Positions 18,601-27,433 of a stretch of DNA of 64,000 nucleotides are shown here, in pieces. The DNA is from Peptoniphilus faecalis. Lineage in GTDB: Bacteria; Bacillota; Clostridia; Tissierellales; Peptoniphilaceae. Both the position numbers and the translations under genes were made by a program. The stretch lies in contig NZ_JABDSR010000005.1 of NCBI RefSeq assembly GCF_012976305.1, positions 62,001 to 126,000 of the forward strand, written 5' to 3'. The notes under the pieces were generated by a model. It searched no databases and was not told the DNA's origin. It worked only from the letters and a program-made list of their open reading frames with translations. Numbering within the stretch: the stretch's first letter is position 1; each line of letters begins with the position of its first letter.

Positions 18601-21600
18601 GCTCTTCCAATAAGTCGTGCCATTTTCCGTCCAGTCCATTCCAAGACCGACTCCGCCAGTTGCATCCTTATAGGAAACTTTTATATCCACAACTATTGGC
18701 TTATCCGTAGCAGGAAAATCTAATTTTAGACGTTGCGGTTCTCGTGGGTTGGTATTATCCGTACTTCTTCTCACGCTGTCCTTTATTTCTTCAGCTCCAT
18801 ACTCTGAAAGTCTTATATCTGAAATAACGCCTTCAACTGGTTTATTCAATTTGAATACTTGGTAGGTTTCATTTCCTGCATACCAATCCATGTTTGAGTA
18901 ATTAGGTTTTTCTCTGTGAATTGTTGCTGTGGTTTCGCCAATTTGTGCTGATTCTGGATTTAATACAAATCTTTGAATGATATATTTTTTATCTTTATTT
19001 ATTCCAACGATTCTAGTCCCAAGTTTATGGGCTTCTGCTGAATTTCCCGTCCAACCTGTGTACCTATTGTCGTTTAAATTCCATCCGTCTAATGTCCTTT
19101 CCCTTACATTGACCCAATTTACTCCTCCTTGTTCTAAAATTGAATTTAATTCTGTTGGGCTTGCAGGTTCTCTGTAATTATAAACTTTCTTTTCTCCATT
19201 ATTTATAACTAAAACCCATTTCTTGTCGAGCTTGTTGTAACCTTCAGGAGCTCGGGACTCTTCTAATATATATGTCCCGTCAGTTAAGGTGTTGTCAAAT
19301 TTTACAACACCATTTTGGCCAGATTCTGCAATCTTTGAAAATGTACTATCGTCTGGTTTTGTAAGTTTAAATTCAGCCCCTGCAAGTGGCGTTCCCTTGG
19401 AATCTTTCTTATATACTACAAATTCCGTGCCCATTGGCTTATTGGTTACTTCCATGTTTATATCTGTGCCATGATACTCTTCATCAGCACCGAGAATTCC
19501 AACTTCTAGGATATGCACTTCGCCATTGTCATAAACTGTAACTGTCCATTTTTTCTCTGATTTTCTAAATTTATCTGGTGCAGTACTTTCTACTAGAGTG
19601 TATCTTCCCGGAGCGAGATCAGTAAAACTTACTATTCCATCGCTATCTGATGAGCGATAAATTGTATTTCCCTCTTCATCAGTCAGTGCGAAAACTGCTC
19701 CAGTAAGTTTTTCCTGCTTATTTCCCTCATTTAATTTAGTTATTTTAAAATGACCAGGAGTGTATTTTTTATTAATAAGACCTACTATTTCTTTAGAATA
19801 TTGTGGTATTTCTCCACCAACTTGGTCTCCTGTACTCCAATTGTAATTAGCTGCACTGGCAAAGGCAGATCTAAGAGTCCCATTACCGCTATCCATTAGG
19901 AAGGCTCTCCAACTACTATTGAAGGCATCTAGGTCTGGAATTTTAAAAGTCTTTTCTATTACATAGCCTTCTCCCCTACTTGAAATGTTAGGCATTACTA
20001 TTTTTAGAGGAGTTTTCTGATTAATTACACCTGAAGTTTGTATTTGGTTTGGGTCATAATCCAAAGTGAAGTTATTTGATCTATCGCTAATTCTTTCATT
20101 AGGATTTATAGGCATATGGTAAACTAGAAAGTACCTATAAGGGTCTTGTTCAGGCCTAATCCCAAAAGATAGAGGCATATTTTCATTTAATGCTTTCTCC
20201 TCTATTACTTTTCTATTTTTATCTGTGCGATAAATTTTTACATCTTCCAGTTCAAAGGAAGGACTTGTTCCATTAGCTCTCCAGTCATATACAGCATAAT
20301 TACTTTGATAATTAGTAGAAAGCCAATTCCAAGTTACAGTTCTCTGTCCAAATCCAGTATCTCCCAATGCATTGTAATAGGATATTACTTTTAAATACCA
20401 ATTGCCGTCGCTATCTTTATATACATCCCTAAAATAACTTGCTTGAGCAGGTGCTCCAAATTTTGTATCATAATAGCCGTAGTCTGCTTTAATCTCATTC
20501 GTTTTGCTTTGTTCTCCATCAACGCCTGTTACGCCCGGAGCTACTATATTTGTGAATTTATAAGTCCCATCTTGCTTTGCGTAAAATTTGCTAGGAATAA
20601 TACCTCTTAAATCAATTGATATAGTTGCCGTTCCTCCACCTGACTTATCATTAAATACATAAGTCAAAAGGTTTGTGTCATAATTGAAGTATGGATCTGC
20701 AACGTAAACTCCACCTATTTTAATTTTTGGAAATTCCGCAAAATATTGTGTGAAATCAAGATTTGGGTCAAATTGAATTTCAAACCTTGTGCCCGGTGAT
20801 GATTTATCCAAAGTTATATCTGCGTGATATTGTAATGATTCCAACTCGTAAGCTTCCCATACACCCGGTTTTCTCCCAATATCACCTGCCGTATTTTCTT
20901 GATAAGTGAGGTTTTGCTTTACCTTTATTGCTTTTGCCTTTTTCTCATCATCCTGAATTTCTTCTGTTTTTTTATAGTAATCTTCGCCAAGAACTGGTGT
21001 ACCTGAACCTTCCTTGAATTTAGGACTATATGTTACTTGTCCTTTATCGTCAACTGTTACTTCAAAGTAGACCTTTGACTTTTGATAGCCTTTCGGTGCA
21101 CTGACTTCTTCTAATGTGTACACTCCCGAAGCATACTCTCCAAAATTCGCTACTCCATATTCTCCCGTAACTTTATTTGCGATTATATTTCCGTCCCTAT
21201 CCTTTAACACAAATTCTGCTCCAGCTAGTTTTTGTTTTTCAGTTGAATTGTCGAATTTTGTTATAGATATTGGGCTTTTAGTAAATTCTTCATTTTTTAT
21301 AGTTATGCTAGGCAAACCTTCTTCGCCGCTATTGCCTAAATTCACAATTTTTGAGATTTGAGCTTGATTTCCCGTATCCTTATCAGTTAACCATTCATAG
21401 GAAAGTGTAGTTGATTTATTGTCTCCGATATTAGCATTTACTTTTACCAAAAAGCCCCAGTCATTAGCAAATCTTTGTTGAGGAAAATAAATTTGATATC
21501 CTATTTTTCCAGTATATGCATCAGTTTTATTAGGTGTCCCTGTAATCATATTGCTATTTACTATATTTATTACGCTTAAACCAAGGCTATTAATAACTGT

Positions 21601-24600
21601 ATCTACAGTTTGTTTTTGCATTAAATCTTTTACATTATCTCTTTTATCTGGTGAAACATCATAAGCTGTTACATCAGTAATTTCTACTCCCGGTATGCTG
21701 ATATTTAGCCTTGTATCTCTATCTGTTGAACCGCCTTGTTTCTTTGCATTAGCCTTTAAGAAAAGATAAAATTCTGCATTTCCATTTTCGTCAACCTTGC
21801 CGTAATACATGGCATTCATGTAGTCTGGGTAGCCGCTATGTTCCACATATTCAGTTTTACCTGCTCCAAGTGAGAAATCTGCATTATTTCCCGATACGCT
21901 AATTTCTCCACTGTCGGATATATTTACAGCCTTTAAATCTTGGTCTATTTTATATCCATCTGCCGCTTTAGTTTCTTTTAATTGATAAGAACCTGAAGGT
22001 ATATCTTTAAAAACAGCTTCTCCTTCTTCATTTGTCGTTACATCTATCCCAGTTCCTAATAATCTAAAAGTTACTCCTTTTATTTTTTTGTTTGGATCTT
22101 TGCTGTCAACTTTAACCACTTTAAAGGACGCCGTTTTTGCTTCAGTTTCTTCAATAGCTGAATTTTGAATATAATGAACTTTTTCATAGTTTTTGTAGTA
22201 ATTTACATTTTCATAGTATCTGTATGTTCTGCCATTTATTGTTACTGGATTTGCATCGTATTCTTGTTTTATTCTGTGATCTATTAGATAGGCTTCTCCC
22301 AATGAGCTAATATTCCAATATTTTACATGGGGTATAGTTATTGTTCTTTCCTTTTCTCCATCTAATCCTTCACTAACTTTTATCTCGCCAAGGACATCTC
22401 CGTCATTTCCCACTGCTTTAAATGTTTCGCTAGGCATTGTCAGACCCTCTGGCAAGTTCCAAACTTGTTGGACGTAAAGATCTCTGTATTTTGAGATTTT
22501 AACTCCACTCACTTCGTAATCTTGATATGTTTCCGGAGATTGTAAGTCAGTAATAACTTTATATACTGCTATATTCCCTACCGCTTGGTTTCCACCTGGA
22601 TTTGTTCCCTCTTGTGGAAAATCAGTAATAGTTTGTGTGCTTCCTATTTGAACCATTTGACCTTGGTCATTTAAACCGTATACCGCACTTTGTCCTTGAG
22701 CAATATTTTGATTATTTCCCAAGCTTCTAGTTTCTAATGGAAGAGTAACATTAGTATCTCCACTTGATACTCCGTCTGTAATAGTCCATATTGCTTGTGA
22801 ATTGGAATTGAACTTTCCTTCTATTGTAGTTCTATTATTTACACCAACACGAGTAGGAGTAGATTCTATTATTGCATCTTGGGTATATCCCTTGTCAAAA
22901 ACTAATCTAAGAGCTCCCGTCTTTCCCCTTCCCTGTTCATCAGTTTTATTTGTAAGAATTGTAGAAATATCTAACACATAGTTGCCCTGTTTATTTGTTA
23001 CTTCTGTATAGAAATTATATACAAGATCTTGACCCTTTCCTTGAAAATCATGATGTTTAGAGTCAACTATTCCCAAGGCTCCATTAAGTTGGTCCTTTAG
23101 ATCTACGCTTTGTCCATTGATTTTTACATCAGTAATTTCTCCAAGTCCTGAACCTTCAACAGTAGTCAAATTTAACTTATAGCCCAAGGCATCCATTAAG
23201 TCTTGTGTTGCATTTACCCTAATTGTCCAATTGATCCCTATCATTTCCCTGTTTTCTATGACAGGATTTCCAACTGCATCTAGGTTAATTTGATAATTTC
23301 CATTTTTATCGTCTATTATTTTAACAACATCATCACTACCTGGTTCTATTATTGTGTTAACTGTGTTTCCATTTTTGTCTACGACAACAGGTAGAAGTGC
23401 CTTTGGTGGTGTTACTCCAAGTCCTGAAATTTTGTTGATAACTGTAAAGCTTTCGTCTGGTATAATTTTTCCAGTGTTAAAATCTACATCGATATTCAAA
23501 GGAAGGCTAATATCTTCATTTATTTCTCTAACTATTTTGTATCTTATGGTATTAGAGGCTTCATCGTATTCCGGAGTTGCTATTGTCTGTCCCTTGTAAA
23601 CTATTGGTTTAAGGGTTGAGACATCTTTTACCATGAGTTTTTCGTCTAGATGAATGTCAAAGTATTGTCCTACTTGTATAGCTCCAAGTCTTGTAGATGT
23701 ATCAAATCTAGTCCTTATAGTGAATTTTTTATCTTCTAGCGGACTCGGTTCAGCTCCAAAAGCTGCCCTTAATCTCATAAAACCAAAATTATTTTGAACA
23801 GTTGGCATTTCTGCTTTTTGAAGACCTGCGTCCATTTCTTCTTCTGTGAGTTCTCTGTCTTCTCTTAAGTAGTTTTCATAAAGGTCACTTATTTCTAAGC
23901 CAGTATTTTCTGCTTCATCCTTTTGAATCATGAATACTTTAGGGTCTAAGTTTTCGTAGCCATGTTCTTCTATGAATTCTTTAAAGGCTTCTGTGTTGTC
24001 TGCCATTAGTTTGGCTTGGTCTTCTCTTGATAAATTGTATTTATCTTCAAAGGTGTTAAGTAATGCTTGGATTTCTTCTAGTCCATTGTCTTTATTTTTA
24101 AGAGCTTTTTTAAGTTCTTTATCTGCTCTTTGTAAATCCGTCAAACCTAGACCTTCTTTTAATTTGTCTAGAAATCCCTTTTCTTCTTCGTCTTCAATTT
24201 GTTTTTCTTCTATTATGTCCTTTGATTTATTTGATTCTTCCAAGTTTAGGCTTTTTTCTGATTCTTTTGCTTGGTCTCTTAGACTTTTTTCTTTTAATTT
24301 TTCTTCTAATAGTTTTTCTAACTCAATTCTCTTTTCGTGAGCTTCTTTGTATTCCGCTTCCGCCTCAGATAATTCAGCTTCATTTGCTCTTGCTGCAGCT
24401 TCCCTTTTTGCCGCTTCAATTTTAAGAGCTTCTTCTTTTTCCTTTTCTAATCTAGCTTGTTCATCTTGTTTTTCTTGTTTTTCTTCTGCTGGATTATCTT
24501 CTTTTTCAGGAGTCTTTACATCTGTGCTTGTTTTTTCTGGACTTTTTTTGGCTGGTACTAATATTTCATAATCTTCTTTCTTCTTAGCCGGTTGTAAAAA

Positions 24601-24843
24601 TCCATCAGATTTTTCATATTCAGTCCTAGAATCTTTTTTATTGTTGCTTTCTGTCTTATCTGTGGTAAAACTTTTCCCTGTGAATAAATCATCGGGCAGT
24701 TTTTGTTGATTTTCTGTGCTAGAATTTTGGACTTCTCCCTCGTCAAATAATCCTCTAGCAGCTACAGCTACTGGACTAAACACCTCCAAAATCATCAACA
24801 ACGCCAATGTAAGGCAAATAATTTTTTTAAAAATTCTGTCCAT
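12691..24843 (-). CDS. Giant multi-domain LPXTG-type surface protein, probable pilus tip adhesin
   Basis: One intact frame of 4050 residues (12.15 kb). Signal peptide at about 1-29; a charged, Glu/Lys-rich, probably coiled-coil region at about 110-345; adhesin-type beta domains from about 365. About ten SpaA/Cna-B domains follow, near 905, 1191, 1694, 1804, 2119, 2688, 3082, 3343, 3775 and 3890, most ending in an E-box such as KETKAADGYK or VEVKAPEGYN. Between them lie large adhesin-like modules, a cohesin-like domain (about 2268-2402) and three InlB-B-like repeats (about 2420-2660, each ending in a FxMPxSxVxxxxxF pattern). The sorting motif is YPLTGG at 4014, then a membrane helix and KRKR tail. 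It starts at an ATG with AGGAGG and has its own consensus promoter. Position, size and domain types suggest a pilus tip; the ligand is unknown. Confidence 0.9.
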   Translation of the reverse strand: MDRIFKKIICLTLALLMILEVFSPVAVAARGLFDEGEVQNSSTENQQKLPDDLFTGKSFTTDKTESNNKKDSRTEYEKSDGFLQPAKKKEDYEILVPAKKSPEKTSTDVKTPEKEDNPAEEKQEKQDEQARLEKEKEEALKIEAAKREAAARANEAELSEAEAEYKEAHEKRIELEKLLEEKLKEKSLRDQAKESEKSLNLEESNKSKDIIEEKQIEDEEEKGFLDKLKEGLGLTDLQRADKELKKALKNKDNGLEEIQALLNTFEDKYNLSREDQAKLMADNTEAFKEFIEEHGYENLDPKVFMIQKDEAENTGLEISDLYENYLREDRELTEEEMDAGLQKAEMPTVQNNFGFMRLRAAFGAEPSPLEDKKFTIRTRFDTSTRLGAIQVGQYFDIHLDEKLMVKDVSTLKPIVYKGQTIATPEYDEASNTIRYKIVREINEDISLPLNIDVDFNTGKIIPDESFTVINKISGLGVTPPKALLPVVVDKNGNTVNTIIEPGSDDVVKIIDDKNGNYQINLDAVGNPVIENREMIGINWTIRVNATQDLMDALGYKLNLTTVEGSGLGEITDVKINGQSVDLKDQLNGALGIVDSKHHDFQGKGQDLVYNFYTEVTNKQGNYVLDISTILTNKTDEQGRGKTGALRLVFDKGYTQDAIIESTPTRVGVNNRTTIEGKFNSNSQAIWTITDGVSSGDTNVTLPLETRSLGNNQNIAQGQSAVYGLNDQGQMVQIGSTQTITDFPQEGTNPGGNQAVGNIAVYKVITDLQSPETYQDYEVSGVKISKYRDLYVQQVWNLPEGLTMPSETFKAVGNDGDVLGEIKVSEGLDGEKERTITIPHVKYWNISSLGEAYLIDHRIKQEYDANPVTINGRTYRYYENVNYYKNYEKVHYIQNSAIEETEAKTASFKVVKVDSKDPNKKIKGVTFRLLGTGIDVTTNEEGEAVFKDIPSGSYQLKETKAADGYKIDQDLKAVNISDSGEISVSGNNADFSLGAGKTEYVEHSGYPDYMNAMYYGKVDENGNAEFYLFLKANAKKQGGSTDRDTRLNISIPGVEITDVTAYDVSPDKRDNVKDLMQKQTVDTVINSLGLSVINIVNSNMITGTPNKTDAYTGKIGYQIYFPQQRFANDWGFLVKVNANIGDNKSTTLSYEWLTDKDTGNQAQISKIVNLGNSGEEGLPSITIKNEEFTKSPISITKFDNSTEKQKLAGAEFVLKDRDGNIIANKVTGEYGVANFGEYASGVYTLEEVSAPKGYQKSKVYFEVTVDDKGQVTYSPKFKEGSGTPVLGEDYYKKTEEIQDDEKKAKAIKVKQNLTYQENTAGDIGRKPGVWEAYELESLQYHADITLDKSSPGTRFEIQFDPNLDFTQYFAEFPKIKIGGVYVADPYFNYDTNLLTYVFNDKSGGGTATISIDLRGIIPSKFYAKQDGTYKFTNIVAPGVTGVDGEQSKTNEIKADYGYYDTKFGAPAQASYFRDVYKDSDGNWYLKVISYYNALGDTGFGQRTVTWNWLSTNYQSNYAVYDWRANGTSPSFELEDVKIYRTDKNRKVIEEKALNENMPLSFGIRPEQDPYRYFLVYHMPINPNERISDRSNNFTLDYDPNQIQTSGVINQKTPLKIVMPNISSRGEGYVIEKTFKIPDLDAFNSSWRAFLMDSGNGTLRSAFASAANYNWSTGDQVGGEIPQYSKEIVGLINKKYTPGHFKITKLNEGNKQEKLTGAVFALTDEEGNTIYRSSDSDGIVSFTDLAPGRYTLVESTAPDKFRKSEKKWTVTVYDNGEVHILEVGILGADEEYHGTDINMEVTNKPMGTEFVVYKKDSKGTPLAGAEFKLTKPDDSTFSKIAESGQNGVVKFDNTLTDGTYILEESRAPEGYNKLDKKWVLVINNGEKKVYNYREPASPTELNSILEQGGVNWVNVRERTLDGWNLNDNRYTGWTGNSAEAHKLGTRIVGINKDKKYIIQRFVLNPESAQIGETTATIHREKPNYSNMDWYAGNETYQVFKLNKPVEGVISDIRLSEYGAEEIKDSVRRSTDNTNPREPQRLKLDFPATDKPIVVDIKVSYKDATGGVGLGMDWTENGTTYWKSDYYERVDTIKLAEPVVQEGDIKGAYVSSDSLDVTNEFKTFGFNLKKVKKVDENQVIEGATFKLTGPNPSQEEKIMTTGEDGIIYFDGLRPGTYKLSEEKAAPGYKKTDVTWTVTITKEGKAYYKVDNPDNINSEAFVENSIMFAASARNNIYSRYDPNSNLELENVIGLAVGPTLPGLLMKLGAAPEYTIGNTLTDQPFGKTNVTTNVTDLGNGKFEVQVDLANKNELFKNDGFFELKFNDNFDFVQGSTTTWLGAVQSDETRWHIGYNAAENKIDFKSGYPRIGRKQIAHIKFQVQAKDNLQSGTYDLVQPIKYRHDTDNSTQLQTIPSPQVTITKTVSSYNVGTSTVGNGTIAVDKINPVEAGNRVTITISPSQGNRLKQLLVNGNDVTANVSNNNYTFVMPESNVTVNAIFEQIPETTYKTIINVQENGTVTASPKENIKAGETVTLTLNPNPGYQFKSIDVNSTEGPVETTKVNDNTVTFAMPASDVGINVYFVPIPPTNYSINIDGSIEHGKVSASTTSAAEGAEVILTVTPDEGYKVESVTVDGVAITVDASGQYKFTMPASNVNVSATFAQAQDPGTTPPEGSVEIPTGGFALIKNEQTGLDLKVYKRDMYGNPLQGGEFTLKKYTDKNYETEDTNFTPINAESREDGLLVQKDAEGKDIAITLQPGYYLLEETQSPQGYKKIKAPWEIHVYEENGQLKADYKGPEDTPNTFIDSDKAKDVGKTGLTTTPSGIKYASRMTYINPESKTFIQRIYIDTRAYTGSNKINVQITPDIKREEFERPGEAPETITQGVKTAYRSTYKITGLSDNPSDSELDNILRYYDISRNDVSMVNTARWRPFDWGFDEDQLNIDKGVYYIDVEGFYDDNIIDLGEINMNIDFYDGARQFQQLVYGEPSFSYKVVDKGSYQSGMEALRQWIEKYRGKEEADNWANSKSYQDQKYVNALSKEAYLDGELYKAGRIYPALDDNKDSIVTSINIKPLYSSSKVNTIGLEGMDIRNDKETYNITFSKHGRDDPKESLTGEEVTNRRLEGAVFKLQESVGNTYVDVPGSSIASAFNGYFGFRELKPGRYRLIEVKAPEGYNPIEGPLLYFTIETINNNSGKIIDPETGETIDIKTIKVKFPTGSQNDTVYELSDLNMINSEGQTVPISSVDAKNINIEETKVINPNTNEQVLLKDLNIVVTDNEGKLKEYPVKQIKIVPDSSGYISLEYDEANGVYQYVPEKTTSEKDGKLVDFVTSATAKNMGKIVNEKPGKGSITVKKVDQNGKTISATDQLPGATFKLTNLSNDTVITKTVGEDGTLKFDGLNIGNYKLEEVKSPEGYVNTDQVWHFTVGGKDLDPYAGDISRTGVDLTSKIILDKSDMKVVNPENENNEPEQEGEIHPHVGESFEFDNTYKLAPNTKINPGDYFVLKLSKNININGILEDNVESLDIFADGVGTIAKADYDRENGTITYKFTDYANTYQLVEFSNKLSAFIDLYNLKESAEQRVGLGVGDDTSKYHDIRVVYDLNYAEYSDGYNSLNLASKIVSYRASNGEFVHYYYVNRKRQYTGPFKFNYSSEQDIENLKISYSALRNNYYVERDMPKSFGVDENSTNLMPFTTITSRTSLNANESVDLTFNGGLSNGDSGIIKVTGRVAGDDKSAYVGYGKLKLTYTNGEYIMVYRQDQVYTFENEASAKAELNIQAVNPENKIEFIKVDQDGKALKGASFTLYKKNNEGNFVGYGEVTKTTGEDGRFEFTKLKPGEYQLIETITPEGYVKQNDPLLEFSVDEKGKITRKGTNEEVGAVPITITNKKEQEVEFVKVDAKDKKALEGAEFEVWYKKDKNGEYSKELIKLYQDANNNKLVLNKDEKAPDGYDEVYKFTTGADGKVKFKLYDSGYYALKEIKAPEKYIKPKDYVKEFTVLDGNIEVDNNSFEIENHKGEYPLTGGMGTLIFTLSGLILMSAAAYVYKRKRSVSYDD

Positions 24844-24915
24844 TTCTTTGCTCCTCCTATTAATCAGTCTTAGCCTATACTAGGATTTATTTGATTCACT
24901 AGTAATGATGTACAT

Positions 24916-24944
24916 ATTATAAAGTAATAATTATTTTTTATCAA
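24916..24944 (-). promoter_or_regulatory. Promoter of the pilus locus
   Basis: On the minus strand TTGATA (24939-24944) and TATAAT (24916-24921) are separated by 17 nt, predicting a start near 24909 and a leader of about 65 nt before the giant tip gene. Confidence 0.8.
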
Positions 24945-25247
24945 TAGTTTACTTAAAAAATAGTTTTAATATTATGTCTAAATCTACGCATTTGTCTGGC
25001 TTTTTTAAGTTTTTTGATTCGTAGATATGCGTTTTGTTGTATTGATTTTCTTGTGGTACGAGTAAAATATCCCTATATTTAGCCATTTTACTTTTTTATT
25101 TATTTTTAAAAAACTATATTTTATTTAAACTTCTTTATTTGTATGTTTTTTATTTTATACAATTTTTCTTTAAAATAAAATTTTTTAAAGCCCTTTATTT
25201 TTATATTTTGAGATTTATAATCAGGTAAAATACAGGTTTTAACTCTT

Positions 25248-25278
<31 letters not shown>

Positions 25279-25383
25279 CACTTTTAAAATTTTTATATCC
25301 AATAATTTCTCTTGAGAAAGTTTATTGTAAAATATCTATAATATCTTTTGCGCTTCTTTTTTATATTTGACCTAAAAATAGAG

Positions 25384-25419
25384 CAAAATAAAAATGCATC
25401 GTCATCTCTGACAATGCAT
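25384..25419 (-). terminator. Terminator of the MacAB-like operon
   Basis: An 11-bp stem with one G-T pair (25409-25419 with 25394-25404) and a 4-nt loop is followed on the minus strand by TTTTATTTT. It lies about 80 nt after the permease gene. Confidence 0.85.
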
Positions 25420-25496
25420 CTTTCTATATTACATATATTTTATTTTCAATATTGCTCTATGCTTTTAAAGCTTTAATAGTACAAAGACCTTAAACT

Positions 25497-26750
25497 TTAT
25501 TCATATCTAAGGGCTTCTATAGGGTCAAGTTTTGCTGCCTTGTTGGCTGGATAGTAACCAAAGAAAATTCCTATTAGCATAGAAAATCCAACTGCTACTA
25601 CAATTGAGCCAATAGATGGAAATGTGCGAGCTTTCAAGAGGTTAGAACCCACAAATCCTATTATTGACCCCAAGATTATGCCAAAAATTCCTCCAATTAT
25701 ACAAATTATAATAGATTCTATTATAAATTGTTTTCGTATGTCTCCTCTAGTTGCTCCAAGTGCTTTTCTTATTCCTATTTCCCTAGTCCTCTCTGTTACT
25801 GAAACTAGAAGAATATTCATTACTCCAATTCCGCCAACTAAAAGGGATATAGCTGCTATGGCTCCAATTGCTATTTGGATCGAACTCATTGCACTATTTA
25901 CTTGTGAAATTTCGCTTTTAGCTGAATAATATTTCACTTCCGCTCTAGGATTGTTGGCGTAAAATTTTGCGTTTAAGTCGTCGACAATTGATTTTGCATC
26001 TTCTTCTATTGTATCGGGGTTTTTTAAAGTCATTGTTACATCATAATAAACAGTCCTCGGCTCTGTCAAAAATTCTCTATCCCCTGTGGTTCTTGGAATG
26101 TAAACTGTGGAACTAGATCCATTAAAGGATTGTCCCATTACAGATATCTCTTCGTACTTGTATACGCCAATAATCATAGCAACTATTAGCTTGCCATTGC
26201 TCTCGATTTTTGCTTCTCTGCCCAGTACCTCTGGTGCTGAAGTTTTGTATACTTTTTCCAAAACCTTGTCGGATATTACTACAACTGACTTTCCCTTCTT
26301 TACATCTTCTTCACTTAAAAATCTTCCGGCAAGCATTTTTACTTTGGAAATACTTTTTTCGCCTGGAGATGTTGCCGATATTGAAACTTGCTCTTTATTT
26401 CTTTCTTCTTTTACAAAGCCATTTCCACCAGCTCCATAGTAGATGAGTTCGTCGATCTTCCTGCCCTTTTGCGCTTCTAAATAATTTATTATATTTTCTG
26501 TTAGGAAATCACCTTCGCTAAGCTCACTATTATCGTAATCAGAACTTTTGGACTTTACATAAATTTGGACTGCTGTGTTAGCTATGGAGTCAAAGGCTTT
26601 GTTTACAGATTTTGTAAGTGCATCGCCAATTGTCGTGATTCCAATTACCGAACCTATACCGATTATAATGCCAAGCATAGTCAAAAAGGACCTTAACTTA
26701 TTGGTTCTTAAGCCTTCCAAGGAGAGTTTTATTGTTTCTAATATATCCAT
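25497..26750 (-). CDS. MacB-like ABC transporter permease (FtsX/MacB_PCD family)
   Basis: Permease of a tripartite-type ABC exporter, 417 residues. One N-terminal membrane segment (about 20-40) is followed by a large extracytoplasmic MacB-type domain of about 240 residues ([17 protein letters not shown] and on), then three membrane segments from about 285. The C-terminal half contains the family signature [22 protein letters not shown]. The start ATG overlaps the stop of the ATPase gene by one base (TAATG). With the ATPase and the HlyD-like protein it forms a conserved trio. Family members export peptides, antibiotics or lipoproteins; the substrate here is unknown. Confidence 0.92.
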   Translation of the reverse strand: MDILETIKLSLEGLRTNKLRSFLTMLGIIIGIGSVIGITTIGDALTKSVNKAFDSIANTAVQIYVKSKSSDYDNSELSEGDFLTENIINYLEAQKGRKIDELIYYGAGGNGFVKEERNKEQVSISATSPGEKSISKVKMLAGRFLSEEDVKKGKSVVVISDKVLEKVYKTSAPEVLGREAKIESNGKLIVAMIIGVYKYEEISVMGQSFNGSSSTVYIPRTTGDREFLTEPRTVYYDVTMTLKNPDTIEEDAKSIVDDLNAKFYANNPRAEVKYYSAKSEISQVNSAMSSIQIAIGAIAAISLLVGGIGVMNILLVSVTERTREIGIRKALGATRGDIRKQFIIESIIICIIGGIFGIILGSIIGFVGSNLLKARTFPSIGSIVVAVGFSMLIGIFFGYYPANKAAKLDPIEALRYE

Positions 26751-27433
26751 TAAATCTCCTCCAACATTCCATCGTTCATCTTGTAAATTCGTGTGGCTTC
26801 CTCTGCAAGTTCGAGGTTGTGAGTGATGATAATTATTGTCCTCTTATCCACTTCGTTTAGCTTGTGAAAGAGGTCCATTACATTTCTGCCCGTTTTGGAG
26901 TCCAATGCTCCCGTAGGTTCGTCCGCTAAGATTATGTCCGGATTATTTGCCATAGACCTCGCTATTGCCACTCTTTGTTTTTGTCCTCCCGATAATTCGT
27001 TGGGAAGGTGTTTCATTCTATCCTTCATATCCACAATTTCTAAAAGTCTTTCTGCTCGCTCTGTCCTCTCTTTTTTTGAAACTCCTGCATAGGTCATTGG
27101 CAATTCGACATTTTTAAGTGCATTTGACCTTGGTATTAGGTTAAAATTTTGAAATACGAAGCCAATTTTTTTGGAACGATAGCTAGAAAGTTCGCTGTCC
27201 TTTAGAGAAGAAATGTCTACTTTATTAAGTTCATAATAGCCCGATGTCTGTCTATCTAGAAGTCCAATTATATTCATTAAAGTTGACTTGCCTGAACCAG
27301 ACTGCCCCACTACTGAAACGAAGTCCCCTTCATTTACATCAAAATTTATGCCGTGAAGAATTTCTAGTTCGTTTTCTTTCCCAATGTTAAAGGACTTTTT
27401 TATGTCCCGCATTTTTATGAAATTATTTTTCAT
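26750..27433 (-). CDS. MacB-like ABC transporter ATP-binding protein
   Basis: Cytoplasmic ATPase of the exporter, 227 residues from the ATG at 27431-27433. I preferred it to an upstream ATG at 27454 because it starts in a short overlap with the preceding stop (ATGAAAAATAA) behind a purine-rich GGAAAAGAAG. It has Walker [10 protein letters not shown] near residue 43, signature [14 protein letters not shown], Walker [14 protein letters not shown] and the switch His in IIITHN. This is the LolD/MacB subfamily. It is encoded between the fusion protein and permease genes with overlaps on both sides, so all three are made together. Confidence 0.94.
   Translation of the reverse strand: MKNNFIKMRDIKKSFNIGKENELEILHGINFDVNEGDFVSVVGQSGSGKSTLMNIIGLLDRQTSGYYELNKVDISSLKDSELSSYRSKKIGFVFQNFNLIPRSNALKNVELPMTYAGVSKKERTERAERLLEIVDMKDRMKHLPNELSGGQKQRVAIARSMANNPDIILADEPTGALDSKTGRNVMDLFHKLNEVDKRTIIIITHNLELAEEATRIYKMNDGMLEEI

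Noticed and set aside
13049-24571. Many plus-strand reading frames of 60-130 codons across the giant adhesin gene.
   Set aside because: They are shadows of the 4050-residue frame, with no ribosome binding sites or recognisable proteins.
24982-25030. An inverted repeat ATCTACG/CGTAGAT as a terminator or CRISPR-like repeat.
   Set aside because: No T-run, no regular spacing and no repetition.
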